Positions 1-6,420 of a stretch of DNA of 6,526 nt are shown here, in pieces. Origin of the DNA: Treponema sp. (GTDB lineage Bacteria > Spirochaetota > Spirochaetia > Treponematales > Breznakiellaceae); NCBI GenBank assembly GCA_031271075.1, contig JAISWN010000242.1, positions 1 through 6,526 on the forward strand, written 5' to 3'. Position 1 is the stretch's first letter. Every line of letters begins with the position of its first letter. The position numbers were made by a program, and so were the translations under genes. Under the pieces are notes generated by a model that saw only the letters and a program-made list of their open reading frames with translations, was not told where the DNA came from and did not search any database.

Positions 1-8
1 AGTCAATA

Positions 9-45
9 GACTTGTTCGAGAACCCGGTTGGTTCTCGAACAAGTC
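9..45. repeat. Perfect 16-bp inverted repeat (hairpin 1) in leader
   Basis: Positions 9-24 and 30-45 are exact reverse complements and enclose the 5-nt loop CGGTT. The arms contain TTGTTC (12-17) and GAACAA (37-42), which recur in the palindromes at 84-111 and 1438-1465. No T-run follows, so a classical intrinsic terminator for a gene upstream of the window is not supported, although a role at an upstream transcript end cannot be excluded. A protein-binding dyad or a dispersed palindromic repeat are the other readings. Confidence 0.8.
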
Positions 46-47
46 CT

Positions 48-68
48 GCAAAATGCCCTGCATTTTGC
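48..68. repeat. Perfect 9-bp inverted repeat (hairpin 2) in leader
   Basis: GCAAAATGC (48-56) and GCATTTTGC (60-68) are exact reverse complements around a 3-nt CCT loop. The repeat starts 2 nt after hairpin 1 and shares no arm sequence with the other palindromes. It is followed by GCTGTTTTCAG, whose short T-run is a weak match to a terminator tail. Function is unknown. Confidence 0.65.
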
Positions 69-83
69 TGTTTTCAGCGGAAT

Positions 84-111
84 TTGTTCGGAAACTGAAG
101 TTTCCGAACAA
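84..111. repeat. Perfect 13-bp inverted repeat (hairpin 3) before binding-protein gene
   Basis: Arms 84-96 and 99-111 are perfectly complementary, leaving only GA at the centre. The pattern is TTGTTC, GGA, AACTGAAGTT, TCC, GAACAA. It lies 14 nt upstream of the GGAGG ribosome binding site of the binding-protein gene. A near-identical element sits at 1438-1465 before the first permease. It could act as an mRNA structure, an operator or a dispersed repeat. No clear -35/-10 pair was found around it: TACAAT at 118-123 would place the transcript start inside the ribosome binding site. Confidence 0.8.
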
Positions 112-135
112 CTCTAATACAATTTGGAGGATGAC

Positions 136-1419
136 ATGAACAGAAAAGGCGCATTAACGGCAGTATTGCTGCTTACCATTGCGGCTTTCGTCTTTGTAGG
201 GGGTTGTTCCAAGAAGGAGGCTCCCGCTTCCCAGAGCGGCGGGCCGGTAACCATCAAGGTAGGCGTATGGGATTTTGCTACCTCGGCCTATTACGCGGAT
301 CTTATCAGGGAATTTGAGGCGGGGAATCCCAATATCAAGGTTGAGCCCCTGGACAGCCCTTCCACGGATTATACCAACAAGCTGACCATCCAGCTCAACG
401 GCGGCAGCGATATCGACGCGTTCTGGATTAAAGACGGCGATACCACCCTGGGTTTTGCCAGCAGGGGGCAGCTTGCGGATCTCAGCTCTTACGTTCAGAA
501 GGACAATGTGGATCTTAAGGCCTACAACGGCCTTGCGGAACGCTTCGATATCGGCGGAAAAATTGTAGCTATCCCCGCCAGCTCCGGGTGGTATGTTCTC
601 TATTACAACAAAGACATCTTCGACAAGGCCGGCATACCCTACCCGTCCCACGACATGACCTGGGAGCAGTACGAAGCTTTAGCCGGGCGGCTTACTACCG
701 GATCGGGGGCCGGCAAGATCTGGGGCAGCCACCTGCATACCTGGCAGGCCTGCGTAGAAAACTGGGCGGTTCAGGACGGGAAGTACAGCATCGTGGAGAC
801 CGATTACAGTTTCTTTAAGCCCTACTACGAGATGGCCCTCCGCATGCAGAATGCCGGAATCATCCAGGATTATGGAACCCTTAAGACCGGCGGCATCAGC
901 TATACTAACGCCTTCCTCCAGGGCAATGTTGCCACCCTGCCTATGGGAACATGGTTCTACTCCACCATCATCGACCGGATAAACAAGGGAGAGGTGAAAA
1001 TGAACTGGGGCATGTCCGTCCTTCCCCATCCCGCGGGAAGCCCCGCCGGCTGGACCGTCGGTTCGGTAACGCCTATCGCCATTAACCAAAACTCAAAATA
1101 TAAGGATGCGGCCTGGGAATTTGTTAAATTCATCACCAGCGAGGAAGGCGCCAATATCTACGCCAAATGGGGGCAGCTCCCCAGCAGGGCCAACAACCGG
1201 AACCTGGCCGCCATTGCCGGCGCGGCGGGTATGCCCGGCGACGCCCTCCAGGCGCTGACAATAAAAAACATCGCCCTTGACCGCCCCATGGTTCCCTTTG
1301 TAAACGAAGTCAATACCATGCTGGGGGAGGAGCACGGCCTTATCATGCTTAAGGAAAAGACCGTGGATCAGGGCCTTGCCGATATGGCAAAACGTTCAAA
1401 AGAAATTCAAGGCAAGTAG
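136..1419 (+). CDS. ABC transporter sugar-binding lipoprotein (family 1 solute-binding protein)
   Basis: This is a 427-residue extracytoplasmic binding protein that would capture a sugar or oligosaccharide and deliver it to the permeases encoded downstream. Residues 1-23 form a lipoprotein signal peptide: a basic MNRK start, a hydrophobic core, and the lipobox VGGC with the lipidated cysteine at 24. The mature part has typical family-1 features: an N-terminal KVGVWDF strand (about 41-47), YNKDIFDKAGIPYP (157-170), TWEQYE (175-180), and the GWTVGS to AAWEFVKFITSEEG region (about 315-348). Length is normal for the family. I chose ATG 136 because GGAGG (126-130) stands 5 nt ahead. An in-frame TTG at 124 would put the ribosome binding site inside the gene. 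The gene leads the cluster and is followed by a hairpin-bearing gap. The family is secure, but the ligand is not identifiable. Confidence 0.95.
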   Translation: MNRKGALTAVLLLTIAAFVFVGGCSKKEAPASQSGGPVTIKVGVWDFATSAYYADLIREFEAGNPNIKVEPLDSPSTDYTNKLTIQLNGGSDIDAFWIKDGDTTLGFASRGQLADLSSYVQKDNVDLKAYNGLAERFDIGGKIVAIPASSGWYVLYYNKDIFDKAGIPYPSHDMTWEQYEALAGRLTTGSGAGKIWGSHLHTWQACVENWAVQDGKYSIVETDYSFFKPYYEMALRMQNAGIIQDYGTLKTGGISYTNAFLQGNVATLPMGTWFYSTIIDRINKGEVKMNWGMSVLPHPAGSPAGWTVGSVTPIAINQNSKYKDAAWEFVKFITSEEGANIYAKWGQLPSRANNRNLAAIAGAAGMPGDALQALTIKNIALDRPMVPFVNEVNTMLGEEHGLIMLKEKTVDQGLADMAKRSKEIQGK

Positions 1420-1435
1420 GACTTTTTTAAGTAGT

Positions 1436-1467
1436 AGTTGTTCAAAAACTGAAGTTCTTGAACAACT
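1436..1467. repeat. 15-bp inverted repeat with one mismatch (hairpin 4) between binding protein and permease
   Basis: Arms 1436-1450 and 1453-1467 pair around GA with a single A-C mismatch (1446/1457). The core TTGTTC, AAA, AACTGAAGTT, CTT, GAACAA is the same 28-nt design as hairpin 3. It starts 16 nt after the binding-protein stop codon and its 28-nt core ends 15 nt before the GGGGAGG ribosome binding site of permease 1. A T-run (1423-1428) lies before the hairpin rather than after it, so this is not an intrinsic terminator on the + strand. A structure stabilising the 3' end of the binding-protein message, which would give it more product than the permeases, is plausible inference. Confidence 0.8.
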
Positions 1468-1492
1468 CCGGTTTTACGCCGGGGAGGAAAAG

Positions 1493-2395
1493 ATGGGGAC
1501 AGGAAAAAAATGCGGAATACCACTAACGCTGCGCAATACGCTGGTAGGGCTTTCCTTCATTATGCCTAACTTTATCGGGTTTTTTATCTTCGTGCTTATT
1601 CCTGTCGCCTTTTCCCTCATTCTCAGCGTCATGAACTGGGACGGCTTCAATGCCATGGAATTCGCCGGAATAAACAATTTCCGGGCCGTCTTCAGGGACA
1701 GTATATTCCGCCAGTCCATGGGCAGGACTTTCGTGTATACCGCATCCTGCGTTGTCTTTACCATGTTCGCCTCCCTGGGCCTGGCGGTGCTGCTCAATAA
1801 AAAACTTGCGGCAAAGAACTTTTTCCGCAGCGCCATATTCTTCCCCTATGTAGCCAGCGTTGTTTCCATAGCGGTAGTGTGGCGTCTTCTTTTTATGCGG
1901 GACACGGGGCCGGTAAACCTGTTCCTGCGCTTTATCGGCATCGCAAACCCGCCGGGCTGGTTTGTAACCACCAAATGGGCCCTGCCGGGGGTTATCATCG
2001 TTACCATCTGGAAAAGCATGGGCTATTACATGATTGTCTACCTGGCGGCCCTTCAGGGCATACCAAAAGAACTGCACGAAGCGGCAAGCATAGACGGGGC
2101 TTCAAGTATCCAGTATTTCTGGCGCATAACCCTGCCCCTCCTGGCCCCGGCGACTTTCTTTGTCGTACTCATGCTGACCATAAACAGTTTTAAGTCCTTC
2201 GATCTTATCTTCGCCCTTACCGAAGGAGGGCCGGGGAACGCCACCATGCTGTTAAGCCATTACATCTACAATAAGGCTTTTATCTCGTTTAATTACGGCC
2301 AAACCAGCGCGGCGGCCCTGGTGCTTTTTGCGATAATCGGACTTATCACCCTGATCCAGTTCCGTATGGAAAAGCGCCTGGGAGGAACGGCATGA
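1493..2395 (+). CDS. ABC sugar transporter permease 1 (MalF/UgpA-like, CUT1)
   Basis: This is a 300-residue inner-membrane permease forming one half of the transport channel. About six hydrophobic segments are visible, near residues 17-45, 78-100, 112-134, 163-187, 217-232 and 272-291. The cytoplasmic EAA loop that docks with the ATPase is well kept: E196-A-A, G202, then I212 and L214-P215. The ALTEGGPGNAT stretch (241-251) before the last membrane helix is characteristic of the MalF-type partner. The start ATG 1493 has GGGGAGG (1481-1487) 5 nt upstream. An in-frame ATG at 1376 would overlap the binding-protein gene and read through the hairpin as coding, so I rejected it. The stop codon overlaps the start of permease 2 by 4 nt, which suggests translational coupling. 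Substrate unknown. Confidence 0.95.
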   Translation: MGTGKKCGIPLTLRNTLVGLSFIMPNFIGFFIFVLIPVAFSLILSVMNWDGFNAMEFAGINNFRAVFRDSIFRQSMGRTFVYTASCVVFTMFASLGLAVLLNKKLAAKNFFRSAIFFPYVASVVSIAVVWRLLFMRDTGPVNLFLRFIGIANPPGWFVTTKWALPGVIIVTIWKSMGYYMIVYLAALQGIPKELHEAASIDGASSIQYFWRITLPLLAPATFFVVLMLTINSFKSFDLIFALTEGGPGNATMLLSHYIYNKAFISFNYGQTSAAALVLFAIIGLITLIQFRMEKRLGGTA

Positions 2396-3222
2396 TCGAA
2401 AAGAAAAATTTGCTCTTGCGGACGGGAACGTATATACTCCTTCTTCTTGTTACCCTGGTCACCCTGCTGCCCCTTATCTGGATGCTCTCGGCTTCCCTTA
2501 AGCACGATACCGAGGTTTTTTCCGTACCCATACGCTGGATTCCCCGGGACCCGGTGTGGGGCAACTATTCCAAAATCTGGGACAAAATCAATTTCAAGCA
2601 GTTTACTTTCAATTCCTTCAAGCTCTCCCTGATCATCACCTTTATTCAGGTTATTACTTCCAGTTTCGCGGCATATGGTTTCGCCAAATGCCATTTCAGG
2701 GGCAGGGATACTCTTTTCTTTGTCTACATAGCCACCATCGCCATCCCCTGGCAGGTGTATATGCTGCCCCAGTACATAGAAATCAGAATACTGCACCTTA
2801 TCGATACCCACCTGGGTTATGTCCTGATGCACAGTTTTATCGCCTTCGGCGTCTTTCTGATACGTCAGTTCTATGTGTCCATTCCCGACGAGCTTCTTGA
2901 CGCCGCCCGCATCGACGGCCTCAACGAATACGGCGCCTATTTCCATATCGTCCTCCCCCTGTCAAAGCCGGTGATCGCCACCCTTTCGATATTCAGCTTT
3001 GTGGGGATATGGAACGATTTTATGGGGCCCATGATCTACTTCGATTCCATGCGGAACAAAACCATACCATTAGGGATACGGATGTTCCTGGGACAGTATG
3101 CCACGGAATACGGCCTTATTATGGCTTCCTCGGTGGTTTCCCTGATACCCGTGTTCATCGTGTTCCTGGGCTTCCAGCGTTTCTTTATCGAGGGTATCGC
3201 TACCAGCGGCATGAAAGGGTAG
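2392..3222 (+). CDS. ABC sugar transporter permease 2 (MalG/UgpE-like, CUT1)
   Basis: This is the 276-residue second permease, expected to pair with the upstream one in the membrane. It has an N-terminal membrane helix (about 12-34), further hydrophobic segments near 77-97, 107-125, 142-158, 193-207 and 243-262, and the EAA-loop variant D170-A-A, G176, I186, L188-P189. The C-terminus, IEGIATSGMKG, matches the usual MalG-type ending in GxxxGxxKG style. Start ATG 2392 lies in an ATGA overlap with the permease 1 stop, and GGAGG (2381-2385) sits 6 nt ahead within the end of permease 1. No ATP-binding subunit follows, so the pair probably uses a shared sugar-transport ATPase encoded elsewhere (inference from related transporters). 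Confidence 0.95.
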   Translation: MIEKKNLLLRTGTYILLLLVTLVTLLPLIWMLSASLKHDTEVFSVPIRWIPRDPVWGNYSKIWDKINFKQFTFNSFKLSLIITFIQVITSSFAAYGFAKCHFRGRDTLFFVYIATIAIPWQVYMLPQYIEIRILHLIDTHLGYVLMHSFIAFGVFLIRQFYVSIPDELLDAARIDGLNEYGAYFHIVLPLSKPVIATLSIFSFVGIWNDFMGPMIYFDSMRNKTIPLGIRMFLGQYATEYGLIMASSVVSLIPVFIVFLGFQRFFIEGIATSGMKG

Positions 3223-3247
3223 CCGCGTGGATCCGGGCCTCGAACAA

Positions 3248-3276
3248 TTTACTTTCCCCCAAACATGGCTTACAAT
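3248..3276 (+). promoter_or_regulatory. Weak candidate sigma-70-type promoter before kinase gene
   Basis: TTTACT (3248-3253) and TACAAT (3271-3276) are separated by 17 nt, giving 4/6 and 5/6 matches to the usual -35 and -10 boxes. The predicted transcript start, near 3283, would leave almost no leader before ATG 3286. That makes the message nearly leaderless and argues against this promoter if the AAGGG motif is used for translation. The 63-nt gap alone would also allow read-through from the permeases. Confidence 0.2.
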
Positions 3277-3285
3277 AAGGGTGTA

Positions 3286-5112
3286 ATGCCTGAAAAACGC
3301 GGCCTGGGTTTTAAAATTGTCGTTTCGGTGGTTCTCTACATACTGGTCATCGGAATAACGGGCAATTTGTTTTTGTACCTCTACCTGAGCCGGGCGGTGG
3401 CGCGGAAGGCGGAACGCCTTGACCGTACCTACCTTGAGGCGGTAGGGCGGCAGATGGATCGCAATTTTGAAGACCTGTTTTCTCTGGCCGTTATCTGCGC
3501 CAACGATCCGGCGGTAACACTCGCGGTCTCCCGGGGCAGCGGCGGACAGTCCTCCAAGAGGGACGCCCTCAACGCCCAGGACCGCCTCAACGCCTTCCTC
3601 AGCGCCAGCCCCGCGGGATTGTACGTGGACCGGCTGATTGTTTTTGACTCAGGCGGCCTTTTCATCCAGGCCCTGGGAAGGCAGAACGTCGAATACTGTA
3701 ACGTTGATTCCATAAAAAGGCTGCCCGTCTACGCAGATCTTTCAGCAAGCCCGGCAAACTGGGCCGGCGGTTTCGGCCCTTCCATTACCCCTTATTCCAG
3801 CCGCGACAGCTACGCTTTTATTTTCCGGATACAGGGCCTTTACAGTAACAAGACGGAGGGGTTCCTCTACCTTGAAGCGGGCCTTGATATGCTTACCGGC
3901 GTATTTGAACAGTACCACAGCTCCGGGAACCTGAGCGCCGTCACAGCGGGGATGGAACGGGCAATACTCAAAAACGAACCCCGGCTGCTTCCCCTTGGAG
4001 AGGCGGACCCCATCCTGAGGGCGGCGCTCAGGGAAACCGAAACCGGCGGCGGAAACGAAGCTGCCGGCGGCCTCAGGCTTAAATGGGAAAAACGGAGTTA
4101 CCGGATCGACAGCCTTTCTCTTAAAAACTCCGGCCTCGTCCTTTACAACCAGGCCGACGTTACCAACGTTACCCCCGATGACATGCGCATCCTCTACACG
4201 GCACTTCTGGTGGTCGTCATGTCCCTTTTGGCCGCCGCCGGGCTGGCCCTGATACTTTCGATTCACCTGATCCGGCCCATACAGCGCATCATATTCAGGA
4301 TAAACAAGATAGGGGCAAATGATTTTTCCTTTGACGCGGGAATCGAAAAGAGCCGGGATGAAATCGGGCAAATCGGCAGGGCGGTGAATAAAATGTCGCG
4401 GAGCATAAAGAGACTCCTGGACACTACGGAAGCGAATTACAAAAACTTACGGGATACGAAACTGGATCTGCTCCAGACCCAGATCAACCCACACTTCCTC
4501 TACAATACCCTTGACTCAATACAGTGGATGGCGAAGATACAGCGCAGCCCCGGCATCGCCGAGCTTACCCGCAGCCTTATCAATCTCTTGCGGAAAATCG
4601 CCGTGGTTCCGGAAAACGGATTTACCCTGGGCGATGAACTGGCCCTTCTTGATGATTATATAGCGGTTATGTCGGTCCGTTTTATGGGAACCTTTGAGGT
4701 GATCAATAAAATCCCAAAAAAATTTTATCACTGCCCTATTCCGAAACTTACCCTTCAGCCCCTCATCGAAAACGCCATCATCCACGGCATAGAACCGTCG
4801 GGGCGTTTCGGCGCCATAATACTTGATGCCTGCGAAGAAGGTAAATCCATCGCCCTTACCGTAGAAGATTCCGGCAGCGGCATGGAAAGCGCCGATCTTG
4901 AAACCGTCATGAACCGGAAAAGAGGTAAAAGCGGCGCTTCCCTTAACAACATCGGCCTGCGCAATGTGGACGAACGGCTCAAACTGCACTACGGCCCCGC
5001 GGCGGGGATCCGCATAGAAAGCGTAAAAGACAAATTTACAAAAGTTACGCTTTCCATACCGGCCGGGGCATGGGGCGCCGCCCTCCTCCCGGGAGCCGCG
5101 GCGGGAGCGTAA
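3286..5112 (+). CDS. YesM-type sensor histidine kinase
   Basis: This is a 608-residue membrane kinase expected to autophosphorylate and pass phosphate to the regulator encoded next. The order is: membrane helix 1 (about 10-32); a large extracytoplasmic sensor region (about 33-313, probably a Cache-like fold, not provable by eye); membrane helix 2 (about 314-338); a HAMP linker (about 339-392); a LytS/YesM-type histidine domain with NPHFLYNTLDSI, phosphorylated residue H403; and an ATPase domain with LIENAIIHG (N496), VEDSGSGM (D528, G530, G532) and IGLRN (556-560). All catalytic motifs are intact. The C-terminus ends in an Ala/Gly-rich tail after about 591. ATG 3286 is preferred because AAGGG (3277-3281) precedes it. 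ATG 3265, seven codons earlier, has only a C-rich stretch upstream. The stop codon abuts the regulator start, so the two are surely co-translated. Confidence 0.93.
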   Translation: MPEKRGLGFKIVVSVVLYILVIGITGNLFLYLYLSRAVARKAERLDRTYLEAVGRQMDRNFEDLFSLAVICANDPAVTLAVSRGSGGQSSKRDALNAQDRLNAFLSASPAGLYVDRLIVFDSGGLFIQALGRQNVEYCNVDSIKRLPVYADLSASPANWAGGFGPSITPYSSRDSYAFIFRIQGLYSNKTEGFLYLEAGLDMLTGVFEQYHSSGNLSAVTAGMERAILKNEPRLLPLGEADPILRAALRETETGGGNEAAGGLRLKWEKRSYRIDSLSLKNSGLVLYNQADVTNVTPDDMRILYTALLVVVMSLLAAAGLALILSIHLIRPIQRIIFRINKIGANDFSFDAGIEKSRDEIGQIGRAVNKMSRSIKRLLDTTEANYKNLRDTKLDLLQTQINPHFLYNTLDSIQWMAKIQRSPGIAELTRSLINLLRKIAVVPENGFTLGDELALLDDYIAVMSVRFMGTFEVINKIPKKFYHCPIPKLTLQPLIENAIIHGIEPSGRFGAIILDACEEGKSIALTVEDSGSGMESADLETVMNRKRGKSGASLNNIGLRNVDERLKLHYGPAAGIRIESVKDKFTKVTLSIPAGAWGAALLPGAAAGA

Positions 5113-6402
5113 ATGTTCAAGGTACTGGCGGCCGATGATGAACCGATTATACTTTCGGGGGTTAAGCACCTTATTGACTGGGAAAAGAACAACTGCATAT
5201 TGATCGGTACTACCTCTAACGGCGAGGAAACCCTGGAAGAGATACGCCGCCTGCGGCCCGACATTGTTATCTGCGATATAGGTATGCCCGTCTGTTCCGG
5301 CCTTGAGGTTCTGAAAAAAACCGGCGAAGAATTCCCCGAAACCGTCTTTATCATGCTTACCAACCACGAGGATTTTGATCTTGCCCGGGAGTCCCTGCGC
5401 TATAGGGCGGTAGAATACCTGCTGAAGAACCGGCTTGAGGCCGGGGATCTGGAAAAAGCCCTGGCCCTGGCCGCGGAAGAACGGGAAAACCGGGGCAGAC
5501 TGAAACGGGTGAAGATCGCGGACGAATGCCTGCGGCTTAACCGTCGGGGAATGCTGGAAGGCGCGGCTCTCCGTTTCCTTGCAAACCCCGGCGCCCTGTC
5601 ACCCGGCGACACGGCCATTCTTGAGGAACAGGGGCTGTTCGGCGGTTTCGGCGCGGCCTTCATTCCGGTGGATTATTCCACCCTGCCCGATTACGGCGAA
5701 CTGAACGACAGCGCCAAAGGCAGACTCTTCAAATGGGAAAAGGAAATTGCCGGGAAACTTATCTCGTCTTTCTTTAACAAAACGATCCTTGTTCATCCTG
5801 AAAATTCCCACAGTCATCTGCTTTTTATCTGCTGGGGTATTTCCAAAGAAGAATGGGAAACCAAAACAGAGCTTCTCCGGGACAGGCTGATAAAAACATC
5901 GTCCCAGATAACCCAGTTGGGCACAGGAATCATGACGGCAGGTTTCTTTACCGGGGCGGACAGTCCCGCGCGGCAGTTGGCCGCCCTTGAAGAATTCTAT
6001 CACCGCACCGGAAATTGCCGCGTAGGTTTTGATGAATTGGGCGCGGCGGCCTCCCTGGCCGGAACGGAGGACATTCAGAACGAGGCGGTCAGGAAGGCGC
6101 GGCAGTTCATCCATGACAACATTGATAAGCGGATCGGTCTCCGGCACGCCGCCGGTTACGCCGCCGTCTCGCCCGGCTATCTGTCCACACTTTTCAAAAA
6201 AGAGTTGAAAGTAAACCTGATGGATTACATCAACCAGGCCAAGGTCGAAAAAGCCTGCGAACTTATCCGCCGGGGAAAATACCGGATCTACGAAATTTCC
6301 TGTATGCTGGGTTTTGAAAACGCCTATTATTTTACCCGTGTCTTCCACCGGCACACGGGCCTTTCACCGACAGAGTACCAAAAGACCCTCAAGCGCCCTT
6401 AA
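5113..6402 (+). CDS. YesN-type response regulator with AraC-family DNA-binding domain
   Basis: This is a 429-residue cytoplasmic transcription regulator, partner of the kinase ending one base upstream. Residues 1-120 are a receiver: acidic pocket D8/D9, phosphorylation site D55 in VICDIGMP, switch T83 in IMLTN, and K105 in EYLLKN. The usual proline after that lysine is replaced by N106. Residues about 120-325 are a variable linker region in which I recognise no named domain. Residues about 326-429 are two AraC-type helix-turn-helix units: the first includes AAVSPGYLSTLFKKEL, and the second is IYEISCMLGFENAYYFTRVF followed by GLSPTEYQ. GGGAG (5103-5107), inside the end of the kinase gene, serves as ribosome binding site 5 nt from ATG 5113. 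By analogy with YesN-type systems it probably activates the upstream transporter genes. This is inferred from position, since no binding site is demonstrable here. Confidence 0.94.
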   Translation: MFKVLAADDEPIILSGVKHLIDWEKNNCILIGTTSNGEETLEEIRRLRPDIVICDIGMPVCSGLEVLKKTGEEFPETVFIMLTNHEDFDLARESLRYRAVEYLLKNRLEAGDLEKALALAAEERENRGRLKRVKIADECLRLNRRGMLEGAALRFLANPGALSPGDTAILEEQGLFGGFGAAFIPVDYSTLPDYGELNDSAKGRLFKWEKEIAGKLISSFFNKTILVHPENSHSHLLFICWGISKEEWETKTELLRDRLIKTSSQITQLGTGIMTAGFFTGADSPARQLAALEEFYHRTGNCRVGFDELGAAASLAGTEDIQNEAVRKARQFIHDNIDKRIGLRHAAGYAAVSPGYLSTLFKKELKVNLMDYINQAKVEKACELIRRGKYRIYEISCMLGFENAYYFTRVFHRHTGLSPTEYQKTLKRP

Positions 6403-6420
6403 GGCCCCTAGTATCCCGAC

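Noticed and set aside
118..123. TACAAT as a -10 box for the binding-protein gene
   Set aside because: No matching -35 box at 16-18 nt, and the transcript start would fall at about 130, inside the ribosome binding site.
124..135. Possible earlier TTG start of the binding protein at 124
   Set aside because: It would turn the GGAGG ribosome binding site into coding sequence and put acidic residues before a standard lipoprotein signal; ATG 136 has ideal spacing.
1423..1467. T-run plus hairpin 4 read as a terminator between the binding protein and permease 1
   Set aside because: The T-run lies before the hairpin on the + strand and would be an A-run after it on the - strand, so neither orientation gives a standard terminator.
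1376..1492. Possible N-terminal extension of permease 1 from ATG 1376
   Set aside because: It overlaps the end of the binding-protein gene, translates the palindrome at 1436-1467, and adds residues that do not fit a permease; ATG 1493 has a strong ribosome binding site.
3265..3285. Start of the kinase at ATG 3265
   Set aside because: The bases before it are C-rich with no ribosome binding site, whereas ATG 3286 has AAGGG ahead. It is a minor uncertainty of seven residues.
4516..5367. Long open frame on the - strand opposite the kinase and regulator genes (also at 2293-2946, 3742-4371 and 5599-6354)
   Set aside because: They lie wholly opposite well-supported genes, have no recognisable motifs, and are expected from the codon use of the + strand genes.
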